64,000 bases of DNA from Flavobacterium degerlachei (GTDB lineage Bacteria > Bacteroidota > Bacteroidia > Flavobacteriales > Flavobacteriaceae), in NCBI RefSeq assembly GCF_900106645.1, contig NZ_FNMV01000003.1, forward strand, positions 124,001-188,000, read 5' to 3'. The position numbers were made by a program, and so were the translations under genes. Shown piece after piece: positions 27,224-36,759 of this stretch. The notes under the pieces are model-generated. The model ran no database searches, was not told the origin of the DNA, and saw only the letters and a program-made list of their open reading frames with translations. How positions within the stretch are numbered: position 1 is the stretch's first letter; each line of letters starts with the position of its first letter.

Positions 27224-28849
27224 ATGAAAAATTTAGCACAAAGTAATTATTGTTCTGCTCTGCAGACTGTAAAAGATTTAAAAGCGAAGTACGGATCTAC
27301 TTGGAATGCAATAAATCCTGAAAGCGCCGCAAGAATGGTGACTCAAAATCGTTTTAAAACAGGCTTAGATATCGCTAAATATACAGCAGCGATAATGAGA
27401 AAAGACATGGCAGAATACGATGCAAACGCATCTAATTATACACAATCACTAGGTTCTTGGCATGGTTTTGTTGCGCAGCAAAATATTATCGCTGTAAAGA
27501 AGCATCATAAAACAACTAATAAAAGATACATATACCTATCAGGTTGGATGGTTGCTGCGTTGCGTTCAGAATTTGGTCCATTACCAGACCAATCTATGCA
27601 CGAAAAAACAACTGTTCCAGCATTAATAAAAGAGATTTACGATTTCTTGCGTCAAGCTGATGCAATTGAGTTAAATGATTTATTCAGAAGACTTGAAAAA
27701 GGAGAAGATGTTCAAGACCAAATCGATAATTTTGAAACACATATCGTTCCCATTATTGCTGATATTGACGCAGGTTTTGGAAATGAAGAAGCTACTTATT
27801 TGTTGACTAAAAAAATGATTGAAGCTGGTGCTTGCGCCATTCAAATTGAAAATCAAGTTTCGGATGCAAAACAATGTGGCCATCAAGATGGAAAAGTGAC
27901 TGTACCACATGAAGATTTTATTGCTAAGCTAAATGCTATTCGCTATGCGTTTTTAGAATTAGGTGTAGATGACGGAATTATCGTTGCAAGAACAGATTCA
28001 GAAGGTGCAAGTCTTACTCAAAAATTACCGGTAAGCACAGAACCAGGAGATTTAGCTTCTCAATATTTAGCTTTTGTAGAAGCAGAAGAAATAAGTATTA
28101 ATGACGCTAAAGAAGATGATGTACTTCTTAAAAGAGACGGTAAATTAGTACGCCCTGTGAGATTATCAAACGGTTTATATCAATTTAAAGAGGGTTCTAA
28201 TATTGACAGAGTTGTTTTAGATTGCATCACGAGTTTACAAAACGGAGCCGATCTTTTATGGATTGAAACTCCAACTCCAAATGTAAAACAAATTGCAAAT
28301 ATGGTGAACAGAATTAAAGAAGTGGTTCCAAATGCCAAATTGGTTTATAACAACTCCCCTTCTTTTAACTGGACATTAAATTTCCGTAATCAAGCATATG
28401 ATGAAATGCTTGCTGAAGCTAATGATATGACCGAGTATGATAGAACGAATTTAATGGATGTACAATATGATAATTCAGATTTATGTCGTCGTGCAGATGA
28501 CAAAATTAGAACGTTCCAAATGGATAGCTCAAAAGAAGCTGGAATTTTCCATCACTTAATTACCTTACCTACGTATCATACAACTGCACTTCATATGAAT
28601 GATTTAACACAAGGTTATTTTGGTGAAGAAGGCATGTTGGCTTACGTTAAAGGAGTTCAGAGACAAGAAATACGTAAAGGAGTTGCCTGTGTAAAACATC
28701 AAAGAATGGCAGGGTCTAATCTTGGTGATGATCATAAAACATTCTTTGCTGGAGATAATGCTTTAAAAGCCGATGGAGCAAAAAACACTAGTGATCAATT
28801 TGAAAGTAAAAAAAATGAGCCAAAAAGAGAATTGGTTTTAGAAAAATAA
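27224..28849 (+). CDS. aceA: Isocitrate lyase (long Pseudomonas-type)
   Basis: The 541-residue enzyme splits isocitrate into glyoxylate and succinate. The catalytic loop is KQCGHQDGK rather than the KKCGHMGGK of the short enterobacterial form. Together with the length (over 100 residues longer) and the VPHEDFIAKLNAIRYAF segment, this puts it in the subfamily typified by Pseudomonas. IADIDAGFGNEEATYLL holds the Mg-binding Asp residues, and LVYNNSPSFNWT is the family C-terminal motif. The last 40 residues are charged and probably disordered. It sits in an operon with aceB and is followed by a strong terminator. Confidence 0.95.
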   Translation: MKNLAQSNYCSALQTVKDLKAKYGSTWNAINPESAARMVTQNRFKTGLDIAKYTAAIMRKDMAEYDANASNYTQSLGSWHGFVAQQNIIAVKKHHKTTNKRYIYLSGWMVAALRSEFGPLPDQSMHEKTTVPALIKEIYDFLRQADAIELNDLFRRLEKGEDVQDQIDNFETHIVPIIADIDAGFGNEEATYLLTKKMIEAGACAIQIENQVSDAKQCGHQDGKVTVPHEDFIAKLNAIRYAFLELGVDDGIIVARTDSEGASLTQKLPVSTEPGDLASQYLAFVEAEEISINDAKEDDVLLKRDGKLVRPVRLSNGLYQFKEGSNIDRVVLDCITSLQNGADLLWIETPTPNVKQIANMVNRIKEVVPNAKLVYNNSPSFNWTLNFRNQAYDEMLAEANDMTEYDRTNLMDVQYDNSDLCRRADDKIRTFQMDSSKEAGIFHHLITLPTYHTTALHMNDLTQGYFGEEGMLAYVKGVQRQEIRKGVACVKHQRMAGSNLGDDHKTFFAGDNALKADGAKNTSDQFESKKNEPKRELVLEK

Positions 28850-28868
28850 TACTGACTCAGATTAATCC

Positions 28869-28900
28869 AAAAGGCAACATGTACGCATGTTGCCTTTTCT
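28869..28900 (+). terminator. Terminator after aceA
   Basis: A 13-bp stem (28869-28881 with 28886-28898) with a TACG loop ends in a T run. It would end or attenuate aceBA transcription before rraA, which lies only 28 bp further on. Confidence 0.8.
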
Positions 28901-28927
28901 AATTGAGTTAATTAAACAACCTCCTAA

Positions 28928-29422
28928 ATGTCAAATATGAATAGCTTTACAACTGCAGATCTTTGGGACGAGCACGAAACACTTCTTAGTTGCGTTGCTC
29001 CAATTTTTAACCATTTTGGTAACAAAAAAGTATTTTCAGGAATAATCAGGACAATAAAATTATTTGAAGACAATTCATTCGTTAGGCAACAATTAGAAGC
29101 TGACGGTCAAGGTAAAGTTCTAGTAATTGATGGCGGTGGCTCTTTACGCTGTGCATTAATCGGTGATCAATTAGCTGCTTTAGCAATACAAAATAACTGG
29201 GAAGGCATTATTGTAAATGGTTGCGTTCGGGATAGTCAAATCATTAATTCCATGAATATTGGTATAAAAGCGTTGAACACCTGCCCTGCTAAAAGCGTGA
29301 AGCGTAATATAGGAGAGATAGATATACCAGTAAAATTTGGAGGAATTACATTTACTTCAGAGGACTATATTTATGCTGATGTGGACGGGATTCTGGTAAG
29401 CAAACTAAATTTATTAAAATAA
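28928..29422 (+). CDS. rraA: RraA-family protein
   Basis: The 164-residue protein follows RraA closely along its whole length: FTTADLWDEHETLL, the VLVIDGGGSLRCALIGDQLA core, NWEGIIVNGCVRD and VKFGGITFTSEDYIYADVDGILVS. In E. coli RraA inhibits RNase E; Bacteroidota have no close RNase E complex of that kind. Other members of this fold are class II aldolases or decarboxylases (4-hydroxy-4-methyl-2-oxoglutarate aldolase, oxaloacetate decarboxylase), which use the conserved Arg and Asp in GxxRD; here VRD is present. Its place between isocitrate lyase and a glyoxylate-type aminotransferase favours a metabolic role. The next gene starts 6 bp after its stop. Confidence 0.88.
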   Translation: MSNMNSFTTADLWDEHETLLSCVAPIFNHFGNKKVFSGIIRTIKLFEDNSFVRQQLEADGQGKVLVIDGGGSLRCALIGDQLAALAIQNNWEGIIVNGCVRDSQIINSMNIGIKALNTCPAKSVKRNIGEIDIPVKFGGITFTSEDYIYADVDGILVSKLNLLK

Positions 29423-29428
29423 AGAAAT

Positions 29429-30619
29429 ATGAAAGCTAGAAAATTACTGATGATTCCTGGTCCAATCGAATTTGAACCAGCTGTTTTACAAGCAATGGGA
29501 ATGGCTACAACGAGTCATGTAGCGCCCAATTTCATTGAAATTTTTGGAAATAGCCTTGAGCTAATGAGAGAAGTTTGGAAATCTCCAAAAGGCCAACCAT
29601 TTATTGTAGCGGGTACGGGTACATTAGGGATGGATATGGCTGCTGCCAATCTCATCGAAGCAGGAGATAACGTATTAGTCATTTCTTCGGGTTACTTTGG
29701 TAAAAGATTCAAGGATATTTTAGATCGCTATGGTGCAAATACAACACTTTTAGAAGCCCCTGTAGGAGAAGTTGTATCCCATGATACAATTGAAAACGAA
29801 CTAAAAACAAAACAATATAAAGCATTAACAATTACGCATGTAGATACCTCTACAGGAATTATTGTTGATCCAAAACCCATAGCCCTTTTGGCAAAAAAAT
29901 ACAATACGTTAAGCATTGTAGATGGCGTATGTTCAGTAGCGGGAGAAGCATTACATCAAGACGAATGGGGACTTGATGTTGTCTTAACAGCATCTCAAAA
30001 AGCAATTGGTGTACCTCCGGGGCTTGCACTTTTAATGGTTTCTGAAAAAGCGATGCAGGTCTGGAAAAACAGAAAAACACCTATTCCGAATTACTATTCC
30101 GATTGGACAAATTGGTTACCAATCATGCGAGCGTACGAAGAAAGAAAACCTTCTTATTTTGGAACACCAGCCGTTAATTTAATTGTAGCCTTGCAAACTA
30201 GCTTAAAAATTATATGCACTGAAGGCATGGAACAAAGAGTAAAAAGACATCAAAGTTTTGCTACAGCTTTTAGAGCAGCCTTAGTCTCTATAAACTTAAC
30301 TATTCTTCCAAAAACAGATACAATTGCTGCTAACACCTTAACAGCTGTCTATTACCCAGAGGGAATTGATGGCGCGGCCATGAATACTAAAATGTCAGTA
30401 AGCAATGTGATTATTGCAGGAGGTTTATTACCAGATATAAAAGCATCCTATTTTAGGATTGGTCACATGGGTTCTGTATCTGCAAATGATCTTTTGGCTG
30501 TATTAGGTGCTTTAGAACGTGCTTTGTCAGAGTTGGGACATTCTTTCGAAATTGGAAAAAGCTTGCAAACTTTTCAAATGGAAATTTTAAAGACTAATTA
30601 TTACGCTATTCAAACCTAA
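29429..30619 (+). CDS. Class V aminotransferase, alanine-glyoxylate/serine-pyruvate type
   Basis: The 396-residue PLP enzyme starts with the family signature LLMIPGPIEFEPAVLQAM and has the glycine-rich cofactor loop VAGTGTLGMDMAAANL. The PLP lysine is in LTASQKAIGVPPGLAL. SIVDGVCSVAGEALHQDEW holds the Asp that pairs with the pyridine nitrogen. Members move an amino group from alanine or serine to glyoxylate, giving glycine. Its co-location 6 bp behind rraA and downstream of aceBA fits removal of excess glyoxylate made by the shunt; that linkage is inferred from context. A terminator follows. Confidence 0.9.
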   Translation: MKARKLLMIPGPIEFEPAVLQAMGMATTSHVAPNFIEIFGNSLELMREVWKSPKGQPFIVAGTGTLGMDMAAANLIEAGDNVLVISSGYFGKRFKDILDRYGANTTLLEAPVGEVVSHDTIENELKTKQYKALTITHVDTSTGIIVDPKPIALLAKKYNTLSIVDGVCSVAGEALHQDEWGLDVVLTASQKAIGVPPGLALLMVSEKAMQVWKNRKTPIPNYYSDWTNWLPIMRAYEERKPSYFGTPAVNLIVALQTSLKIICTEGMEQRVKRHQSFATAFRAALVSINLTILPKTDTIAANTLTAVYYPEGIDGAAMNTKMSVSNVIIAGGLLPDIKASYFRIGHMGSVSANDLLAVLGALERALSELGHSFEIGKSLQTFQMEILKTNYYAIQT

Positions 30620-30651
30620 ATAAGAAATAGCCTATTTTTAATAACAACCAG

Positions 30652-30681
30652 CCGCATGAATCTTTTTTCATGCGGTTTTTG
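30652..30681 (+). terminator. Terminator of the rraA-aminotransferase unit
   Basis: A 9-bp stem (30652-30660 with 30667-30675) with a T-rich 6-nt loop is followed by a T run. Confidence 0.8.
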
Positions 30682-30819
30682 TTTGCTCTAGCTTTTTAAT
30701 ATTTATACCCTAATACACTGTTAATAATAGAATTTCTACTTGTAATAATCTCATTAATCAATGCTAGATTGTTGTCTTTTATTGATAATTTCACTTTTTT
30801 TTATACTCACATTAAACCT

Positions 30820-30941
30820 TTAGACTATTTTAACGTCTAATTATTAATTTTCATGCTTAGACATTAATAATTGGTTTGTTTTATTATTGTTTGTTTTTAA
30901 ATACTCCTAATCGTCATTAACTGTACGATTAGGAGTATTTT
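30820..30941 (+). ncRNA. Candidate structured RNA ending in an orphan terminator
   Basis: No protein-coding frame lies here, yet the stretch ends in a strong terminator hairpin (14-bp perfect stem, 30901-30914 with 30925-30938, then T-rich). Upstream, TTAGAC (30820-30825), GTCTAA (30835-30840) and TTAGAC (30857-30862) can pair in two mutually exclusive ways. AATTATTAAT (30839-30848) also pairs with 30863-30872. This could be a small RNA or an attenuator. The efflux operon begins about 80 bp downstream with its own promoter, so it is not clearly its leader. Confidence 0.35.
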
Positions 30942-31018
30942 ATATTACTAATTAAAATATTTGTATACACAAACGTTAAATAAAAATTAACATATTCCGA
31001 TTTCCGAAATGTAAAACC

Positions 31019-31026
31019 TAAATTTG
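31019..31026 (+). promoter_or_regulatory. -7 promoter element of the RND efflux operon
   Basis: TAAATTTG lies about 50 bp before the adaptor gene ATG at 31076. Confidence 0.5.
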
Positions 31027-31075
31027 TTTTTTAACATAAAATTATAATAACTTAATCCTACTTTACCCAATAGCT

Positions 31076-32134
31076 ATGAAAATAAAATACTTAATCTACA
31101 CTTTATTAATTATTGGTTTCGGTGCCTTTATAACGTATCGAATTATGGAAAACAAAGGAGATTCTGATTCAGGAAAAAACAAATCTGGAAATCAAAAAGC
31201 CATGCGTTTGTCGGGTATTGTGGTACAACCCCAATCATTTGATAACAACTTATCACTTTCAGGTTCTATTGAAGCTAACGAGCAAGTAGAAATTCGTTCT
31301 GAAGTTTCTGGAATTGTAGAAAGTATTAATTTTCAAGAAGGAAGTAATGTTAGTAAGGGACAATTGCTTTTTAAAGTAAATGATACCGAATTACGTGCAC
31401 AATTAAGTCAAGCCAATACTAAACAAAGTTTAGCATCAGAAAACGAAAGAAGAGCCAAACTGCTATTACAAAAAGAAGCCATCAGTCAAGAAGAATATGA
31501 TGTGGCAAGAGCCGAATATGCTTCTACAAAGGCACAAAGTCAGTTGATTAAAGCCCAAATTGCCAAAACAGCAGTAAGAGCTCCTTTTTCAGGAAGAATA
31601 GGTTTGCGTTCTATTTCAAAAGGAACTTATATAACTCCAACTATTTTAGTGGCCAATCTAGTGAACATTGGTAAACTAAAAATCACCTTTTCTATTCCTG
31701 AAAAATATGCCAATCAAGTAAAAAATAATAGTACTTTAAATTTCACAGTTGCGGGATCTACTGCGACTTATACTGCTAAAGTATATGCTATAGAGCCTAC
31801 TGTAGAAATTGCAACCAGAACATTACAAGTTCGCGCGATTACGGATAATAAAGACGGAAAATTATTGCCTGGTACCTTTGCAAATGTCGAATTGCCATTA
31901 GATGTCATTAAAGATGCTATTGTCGTTCCTAGCCAAGCCGTAATTCCTGTTCAAAACGGTAAGAAAGTGTTCATCTCTGATATGGGAAAGGCCAAAGAAA
32001 TCATGGTAGAAACTGCAACAAGAACTGATGCTTCGCTATTAATTTTATCTGGATTAAAAGCGGGTGATACCGTAATTACAACTGGTGTTATGGCGCTCAA
32101 AAATGATGCTCCGGTTAAGGTAACAGTTAAATAG
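31076..32134 (+). CDS. RND efflux periplasmic adaptor (membrane fusion protein)
   Basis: The 352-residue protein has an N-terminal membrane anchor (about 4-22), then the HlyD/AcrA order. A barrel-sandwich half (LSGSIEANEQVEIRSEVSGIVE) is followed by a helical hairpin (about 95-165) with KQSLASENERRAKLLLQKEAISQEEYDVA. The second lipoyl half reads AVRAPFSGRIGLRSISKGTYI, with the family RAPFxGxIG motif, and then come the beta-barrel and membrane-proximal domains. It links the inner-membrane pump to the outer-membrane channel. First gene of a three-gene operon (gaps of 67 and 4 bp). Confidence 0.93.
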   Translation: MKIKYLIYTLLIIGFGAFITYRIMENKGDSDSGKNKSGNQKAMRLSGIVVQPQSFDNNLSLSGSIEANEQVEIRSEVSGIVESINFQEGSNVSKGQLLFKVNDTELRAQLSQANTKQSLASENERRAKLLLQKEAISQEEYDVARAEYASTKAQSQLIKAQIAKTAVRAPFSGRIGLRSISKGTYITPTILVANLVNIGKLKITFSIPEKYANQVKNNSTLNFTVAGSTATYTAKVYAIEPTVEIATRTLQVRAITDNKDGKLLPGTFANVELPLDVIKDAIVVPSQAVIPVQNGKKVFISDMGKAKEIMVETATRTDASLLILSGLKAGDTVITTGVMALKNDAPVKVTVK

Positions 32135-32201
32135 ATTTCGGATATCACATTGATACCATAATCATAAAGCTCAAGTCAGCAATAAAAAACCAAAAATCTA
32201 A

Positions 32202-35200
32202 ATGAGTTTATCTACATTAAGTATAAAAAGACCAGTGATGACCATTGTTATGAATTTAACAATCGTCTTATTTGGTATTATAGGATACACCTACCTTGGC
32301 GTTCGAGAATTTCCTTCAATTGACCCAGCCCAAGTTTCCATTAGAACGAATTATACCGGTGCCAATAGTGATATTATTGAATCCCAAATCACAGAACCAC
32401 TTGAAAAAGCAATCAACTCGATTGACGGAATTCGAAACATCACATCATCAAGTTCGCAAGGAAGTAGTTCGATTACAGTTGAATTTAACCTAGACAAAGA
32501 CCTAGAAGAAGCGGCAAATGATGTCCGTGACAAGGTTTCACAAGCTATTCGTAGTTTACCGCAAGACATTGATGCACCTCCAGTTGTTTCTAAGGCTGAC
32601 GCCAATAGTGATGCGATTATTTCCATGACCGTACAAAGTGATTCCCGTAGTCCTTTAGAACTAAGTGATTATGCCGAAAATGTTATTTCGCAGCGTCTGG
32701 AAACCATTCCAGGAGTGAGTGGAGTTCAAATTTGGGGTCAAAAACGCTATGCCATGCGACTGTGGATTGATCCTATAAAACTAGCTTCGTACGGTCTAAC
32801 TGTTGCCGAAGTTCGCACTGCACTAAACGCACAAAATGTCGAATTGCCTTCCGGAAAATTAACGGGAGATAATACAGAATTAACCGTGAAAACCGTTGGA
32901 AACTTGGCTACAGCCGAAGAATTCAACAAAATCATCATTCGTTCTGACGGCGATAAGATTGTACGTTTAAGCGATGTAGGAAGAGCGGAATTGGGTCCTG
33001 AAAACATTGAAACTAAACTGAGTCAATCTGGATTGCCATTAGTGGGTCTTGCAATAGTTCCCCGTCCTGGAGCGAATTATTTAGATATTTCAAAAGCTTT
33101 TTATGAGCAATTTGAGGCATTAAAGAAAGACTTACCAAAGGACATCAAATTAAATATTGCCCTTGATAATACTATTTTCGTAAAGAAATCAGTCTTGGAA
33201 GTAGCGGAAACTTTAGGGATTTCGATCTTCTTAGTAATTTTAATTATCTACTTATTTTTTAGAGATTGGGCAATCGCTTTTAGACCACTGATCGATATTC
33301 CCGTTTCATTGATTGCCACTTTCTTTATTATGTGGTTGTTTGGTTTCTCAATCAATGTTTTGACTTTATTAGCAATTGTTCTAGCAACCGGATTGGTAGT
33401 TGATGACGGAATTGTAGTAACTGAAAATATTTTCAAAAAAGTTGAGGAAGGAATGACGCCTATCGAGGCTGCCATAAAAGGATCTAACGAAATATTTTTT
33501 GCGGTAATTTCTATCTCCATTACACTTGCTGCTGTATTCTTACCTGTAATATTCCTGGAAGGTTTCGTGGGCCGACTCTTCCGAGAGTTTGGTGTCGTCA
33601 TAGGCGCTGCTGTATTGATTTCTGCCTTTGTATCGTTAACGCTTACACCAATGTTGAATGCGTATTTAATGAAAGGTGGCGAACAAAAAAAATCTAAGTT
33701 TTACATAGCAACAGAACCTTATTTCCAAAAATTAAACAGCACTTATGCAGATGCTTTAAGTAAATTCATGGCTAAAAAATGGTGGAGCTTCCCTATTCTA
33801 TTTGCTTGTTTTGCTTTGATTTTTGTTTTTTATAATTTACTCCAAAAAGAAACAGCACCTTATGACGATAGAAGTTCGTTAATCTTAAGAATGACAGCGC
33901 CCGAAGGTTCCAGCTATGAATACACGGACCGCTTCATGCAAGAGATATCGCAATTGGTAGATGACTCTATTCCAGAAAAGAAAGTGAGTCTAGTAGTTAC
34001 ATCTCCTGGCTTTGGTTCTTCATCCGTAAATAGTGGTTTTGTACGTCTTTCATTAAAAGAACCTGGAGAAAGAAAACTATCTCAAGATGAAATAGCCGAA
34101 AAACTAACCAAGTGGACCAAACAATATCCAGATGCCAAAACATCGGTAACACAACAGCCTACTATTGCCGTAAACAGACGTGGTGGATTGCCTATACAAT
34201 ACATTATTCAAACACAAAGTTTTGCTAAACTAGAACAAAAAATTCCTGAATTTATGGAGGAAGCTGGTAACGACCCTACTTTTGCCATGACCGATGTGAA
34301 TTTGAAATTTAACAAACCCGAGATCAATGTTACTATTGATCGTGAAAAAGCGGAGAGTTTAGGTATTTCTGTAATTGATATTGCACAAACCTTGCAATTA
34401 TCATTGAGCGGCCAACGTTTTGGTTATTTCATGAAAAAGGGAAAGCAATACCAAGTCATTGGCCAATTTGATCAAAAAGACCGTTCAAAACCGCTGGATT
34501 TAACCTCTATGTATGTCAAAAATAATAAGGGAGAGTTGATTCAAATGGACAATATTGTGAGTACTGAAGAACAAAGTAAACCACCACAGCTATACCATAA
34601 CAACCGATTCATGTCGGCTACTGTTTCTGCAGCACTTGCCCCAGGCAAAAGTATCAGTGACGGAATTGAGGCTATGGAAAGAATCAGAGCCAAAGTACTG
34701 GACGACACTTTTACCACAGATTTAGGTGGAGAATCCAGAGACTTTGTCGAAAGTAGCTCGAATACTTCTTTCGCTTTCGGACTGGCTTTGCTATTGATAT
34801 TTTTAATATTAGCGGCGCAATTTGAAAGCTTTATTGATCCATTTATTATTATTTTAACCGTTCCTATGGCCGTTGCTGGAGCCCTATTCTCTTTATGGTT
34901 GTTTGACCAAACTTGGAATATTTTTAGCCAAATTGGAACCGTAATGCTGATTGGTTTAGTAACTAAAAACGGAATCTTAATTGTCGAGTTTGCAAACCAG
35001 CTTCGAGAACAAGGCAAACCAAAACTGCAAGCCATTCTAGAAGCTTCAGAAGCGCGTTTGAGACCTATTTTGATGACTAGTTTGGCCATTTCATTAGGAG
35101 CTTTGCCAATCGCCATGTCTCTTGGAGCGGCTTCAACAAGTAGAATCGGAATGGGAGTTGTAATTGTTGGAGGAACAATTTTCTCCTTGGTATTGACCTT

Positions 35201-35297
35201 ATTTGTCATTCCAGCACTTTATTTAATGTGGTCAAAGGCCCGTAAACATTATCCAGAATTTGACCACATTGAGGAATATGAAAAAGAAAGTAAATAA
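32202..35297 (+). CDS. RND multidrug-type efflux permease (AcrB/MexB family)
   Basis: The 1031-residue inner-membrane pump has two repeats of six helices with two large periplasmic loops. It starts SIKRPVMTIVMNLTIVLFGIIGY. TM4 carries the proton-relay pair in ATGLVVDDGIVVTENIFK. The second half has LIGLVTKNGILIVEFANQL and RPILMTSLAISLGALP. Length and layout fit the hydrophobe/amphiphile (HAE1) class rather than heavy-metal pumps. The drug or lipid substrate cannot be read from sequence. No TetR-type regulator is adjacent, so control is not evident. Confidence 0.95.
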   Translation: MSLSTLSIKRPVMTIVMNLTIVLFGIIGYTYLGVREFPSIDPAQVSIRTNYTGANSDIIESQITEPLEKAINSIDGIRNITSSSSQGSSSITVEFNLDKDLEEAANDVRDKVSQAIRSLPQDIDAPPVVSKADANSDAIISMTVQSDSRSPLELSDYAENVISQRLETIPGVSGVQIWGQKRYAMRLWIDPIKLASYGLTVAEVRTALNAQNVELPSGKLTGDNTELTVKTVGNLATAEEFNKIIIRSDGDKIVRLSDVGRAELGPENIETKLSQSGLPLVGLAIVPRPGANYLDISKAFYEQFEALKKDLPKDIKLNIALDNTIFVKKSVLEVAETLGISIFLVILIIYLFFRDWAIAFRPLIDIPVSLIATFFIMWLFGFSINVLTLLAIVLATGLVVDDGIVVTENIFKKVEEGMTPIEAAIKGSNEIFFAVISISITLAAVFLPVIFLEGFVGRLFREFGVVIGAAVLISAFVSLTLTPMLNAYLMKGGEQKKSKFYIATEPYFQKLNSTYADALSKFMAKKWWSFPILFACFALIFVFYNLLQKETAPYDDRSSLILRMTAPEGSSYEYTDRFMQEISQLVDDSIPEKKVSLVVTSPGFGSSSVNSGFVRLSLKEPGERKLSQDEIAEKLTKWTKQYPDAKTSVTQQPTIAVNRRGGLPIQYIIQTQSFAKLEQKIPEFMEEAGNDPTFAMTDVNLKFNKPEINVTIDREKAESLGISVIDIAQTLQLSLSGQRFGYFMKKGKQYQVIGQFDQKDRSKPLDLTSMYVKNNKGELIQMDNIVSTEEQSKPPQLYHNNRFMSATVSAALAPGKSISDGIEAMERIRAKVLDDTFTTDLGGESRDFVESSSNTSFAFGLALLLIFLILAAQFESFIDPFIIILTVPMAVAGALFSLWLFDQTWNIFSQIGTVMLIGLVTKNGILIVEFANQLREQGKPKLQAILEASEARLRPILMTSLAISLGALPIAMSLGAASTSRIGMGVVIVGGTIFSLVLTLFVIPALYLMWSKARKHYPEFDHIEEYEKESK

Positions 35298-35301
35298 AAA
35301 G

Positions 35302-36612
35302 ATGAACATGAAACTACTATTCAAAAGTGTACTATTACTGTTCTTCTGTTTCGTTAAAGGAAATGCGCAGCAAGTACTATCGCTGGAAGAAGCTGTGAAA
35401 ATAGCCTTAGAAAACAATTACGAAATCAAGATTGCAAAGAACGACTTGAAAATAAGTCAGACCAATGTAGCAGCTGGAAATGCGGGAATGTTGCCCAAGG
35501 CTACTGCGTCCGTATCTCAAAATAACAACCTTCAAAATTTGTCCCAAACACGATCTGATGGTTCTACAACCAGTTTGGACAATGCCAAGAGCAATAGTTT
35601 GAATTATGGCGTAGGACTCGATTGGACCATTTTTGATGGTTTTAAAATGTTTGCCAAAAAAGAGCAATTACAAGAAATACAAAAACTTGGGGAAACCCAA
35701 CTTAAACTGACCATTATTACAAAAATCAGTGATGTACAAGCTGCGTATTATAATCTAGTTCAGCAACAGCAACAATTAGCTGCCTTAGATACTACAATCG
35801 TTATTTCGAACCAAAGAGTAAATCTGGCCAAAAACCGTTATACGATTGGTAAAGCATCAAAACTGGAGGTTTTAAATGCTCAGGTAGATATCAATACGGA
35901 CAAAGTGGCCCTATTGAGACAGCAAGAATTGTATAAAAATTCGAAGATTATATTAAATGAACTTTTGGCTAGAGATACCCAAATTGATTTTAAGGTAGTA
36001 TCTGATTTTACTATGGACAGCAAACTTGAATTTACCGATTTAAAGTCCTTAGCTGAAAAGCAAAACCCGCAAATTCAAGCTTTAATCATCAGTAAAAAGG
36101 TAGCTGAACTGGAATTAAAACAAGTGAAATCTGGCCGCTACCCTACTTTTGCATTAAATACAGGCTATAATTTTGCTGAGAACGAATCAAGTTTGGGTTT
36201 TACTACACAATCTTCGGCTCGTGGATTGAATTACGGCTTTAGTGCTTCCCTAAATTTGTTTGATGGTTTTGCCCAAAAGCGAAATGAAAAAATTGCTGGT
36301 ATCCAAATTGAGAATGCTACTATCCAAATTGACCAACAAAACCAAGCCTTAAACAGCCAATTGGCCACATCCTACCAAACTTATTTAACCAATTTACAAT
36401 TGATTGATTTGGAAGAGACTAATGAAGCTATTGCCAAACAAAATCTAGATATTACCTTAGATAAATTTCATATTGGAACGATTACCACATTAGAGTTTAG
36501 AACCGCTCAGCTGAATTATGTAAATGCCAAAGTGCGTTATAGTGACGCTCAATTTCAAGCAAAATTATCCGAAATTGCATTAAAAGAATTAGCTGGGGCT
36601 GTTAAATTTTAA
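35302..36612 (+). CDS. TolC-family outer-membrane efflux channel
   Basis: The protein of about 435 residues has a signal peptide (MNMKLLFKSVLLLFFCFVKGNA, cleaved before QQ). It has the two-fold OEP repeat: SLEEAVKIALENNYEIKIAKND in the first half and AEKQNPQIQALIISKKVAELELKQVKSGRYPTF in the second. The rest alternates long helices with beta stretches such as YGVGLDWTIFDGFK and YGFSASLNLFDGFAQ, the two barrel segments of the TolC trimer. The reading frame extends back into the permease gene (35260), but the signal peptide favours 35302 (or 35308), 4 bp after the permease stop. It completes the tripartite pump. Confidence 0.92.
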   Translation: MNMKLLFKSVLLLFFCFVKGNAQQVLSLEEAVKIALENNYEIKIAKNDLKISQTNVAAGNAGMLPKATASVSQNNNLQNLSQTRSDGSTTSLDNAKSNSLNYGVGLDWTIFDGFKMFAKKEQLQEIQKLGETQLKLTIITKISDVQAAYYNLVQQQQQLAALDTTIVISNQRVNLAKNRYTIGKASKLEVLNAQVDINTDKVALLRQQELYKNSKIILNELLARDTQIDFKVVSDFTMDSKLEFTDLKSLAEKQNPQIQALIISKKVAELELKQVKSGRYPTFALNTGYNFAENESSLGFTTQSSARGLNYGFSASLNLFDGFAQKRNEKIAGIQIENATIQIDQQNQALNSQLATSYQTYLTNLQLIDLEETNEAIAKQNLDITLDKFHIGTITTLEFRTAQLNYVNAKVRYSDAQFQAKLSEIALKELAGAVKF

Positions 36613-36759
36613 ATTAAATTTGTAGCATGTTCCAGAAAGAGCAAATAGACAGTAATAAAGTACTGATGAAATTAGACAAAGTAATTGTTTAGTTTTTACT
36701 ACATAATTGTGATGCTCAATCCTAAGACTTTTTAACTTTTCAACTTTCGATATACTTAC

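Noticed and set aside
34541..35209. Minus-strand frame of 222 codons opposite the RND permease
   Set aside because: It is antisense to conserved transmembrane repeats of the pump and has no features of its own.
35260..35301. Earlier start of the TolC-family gene inside the permease gene
   Set aside because: The signal peptide begins at 35302 or 35308; earlier starts add a lysine-rich stretch before it.
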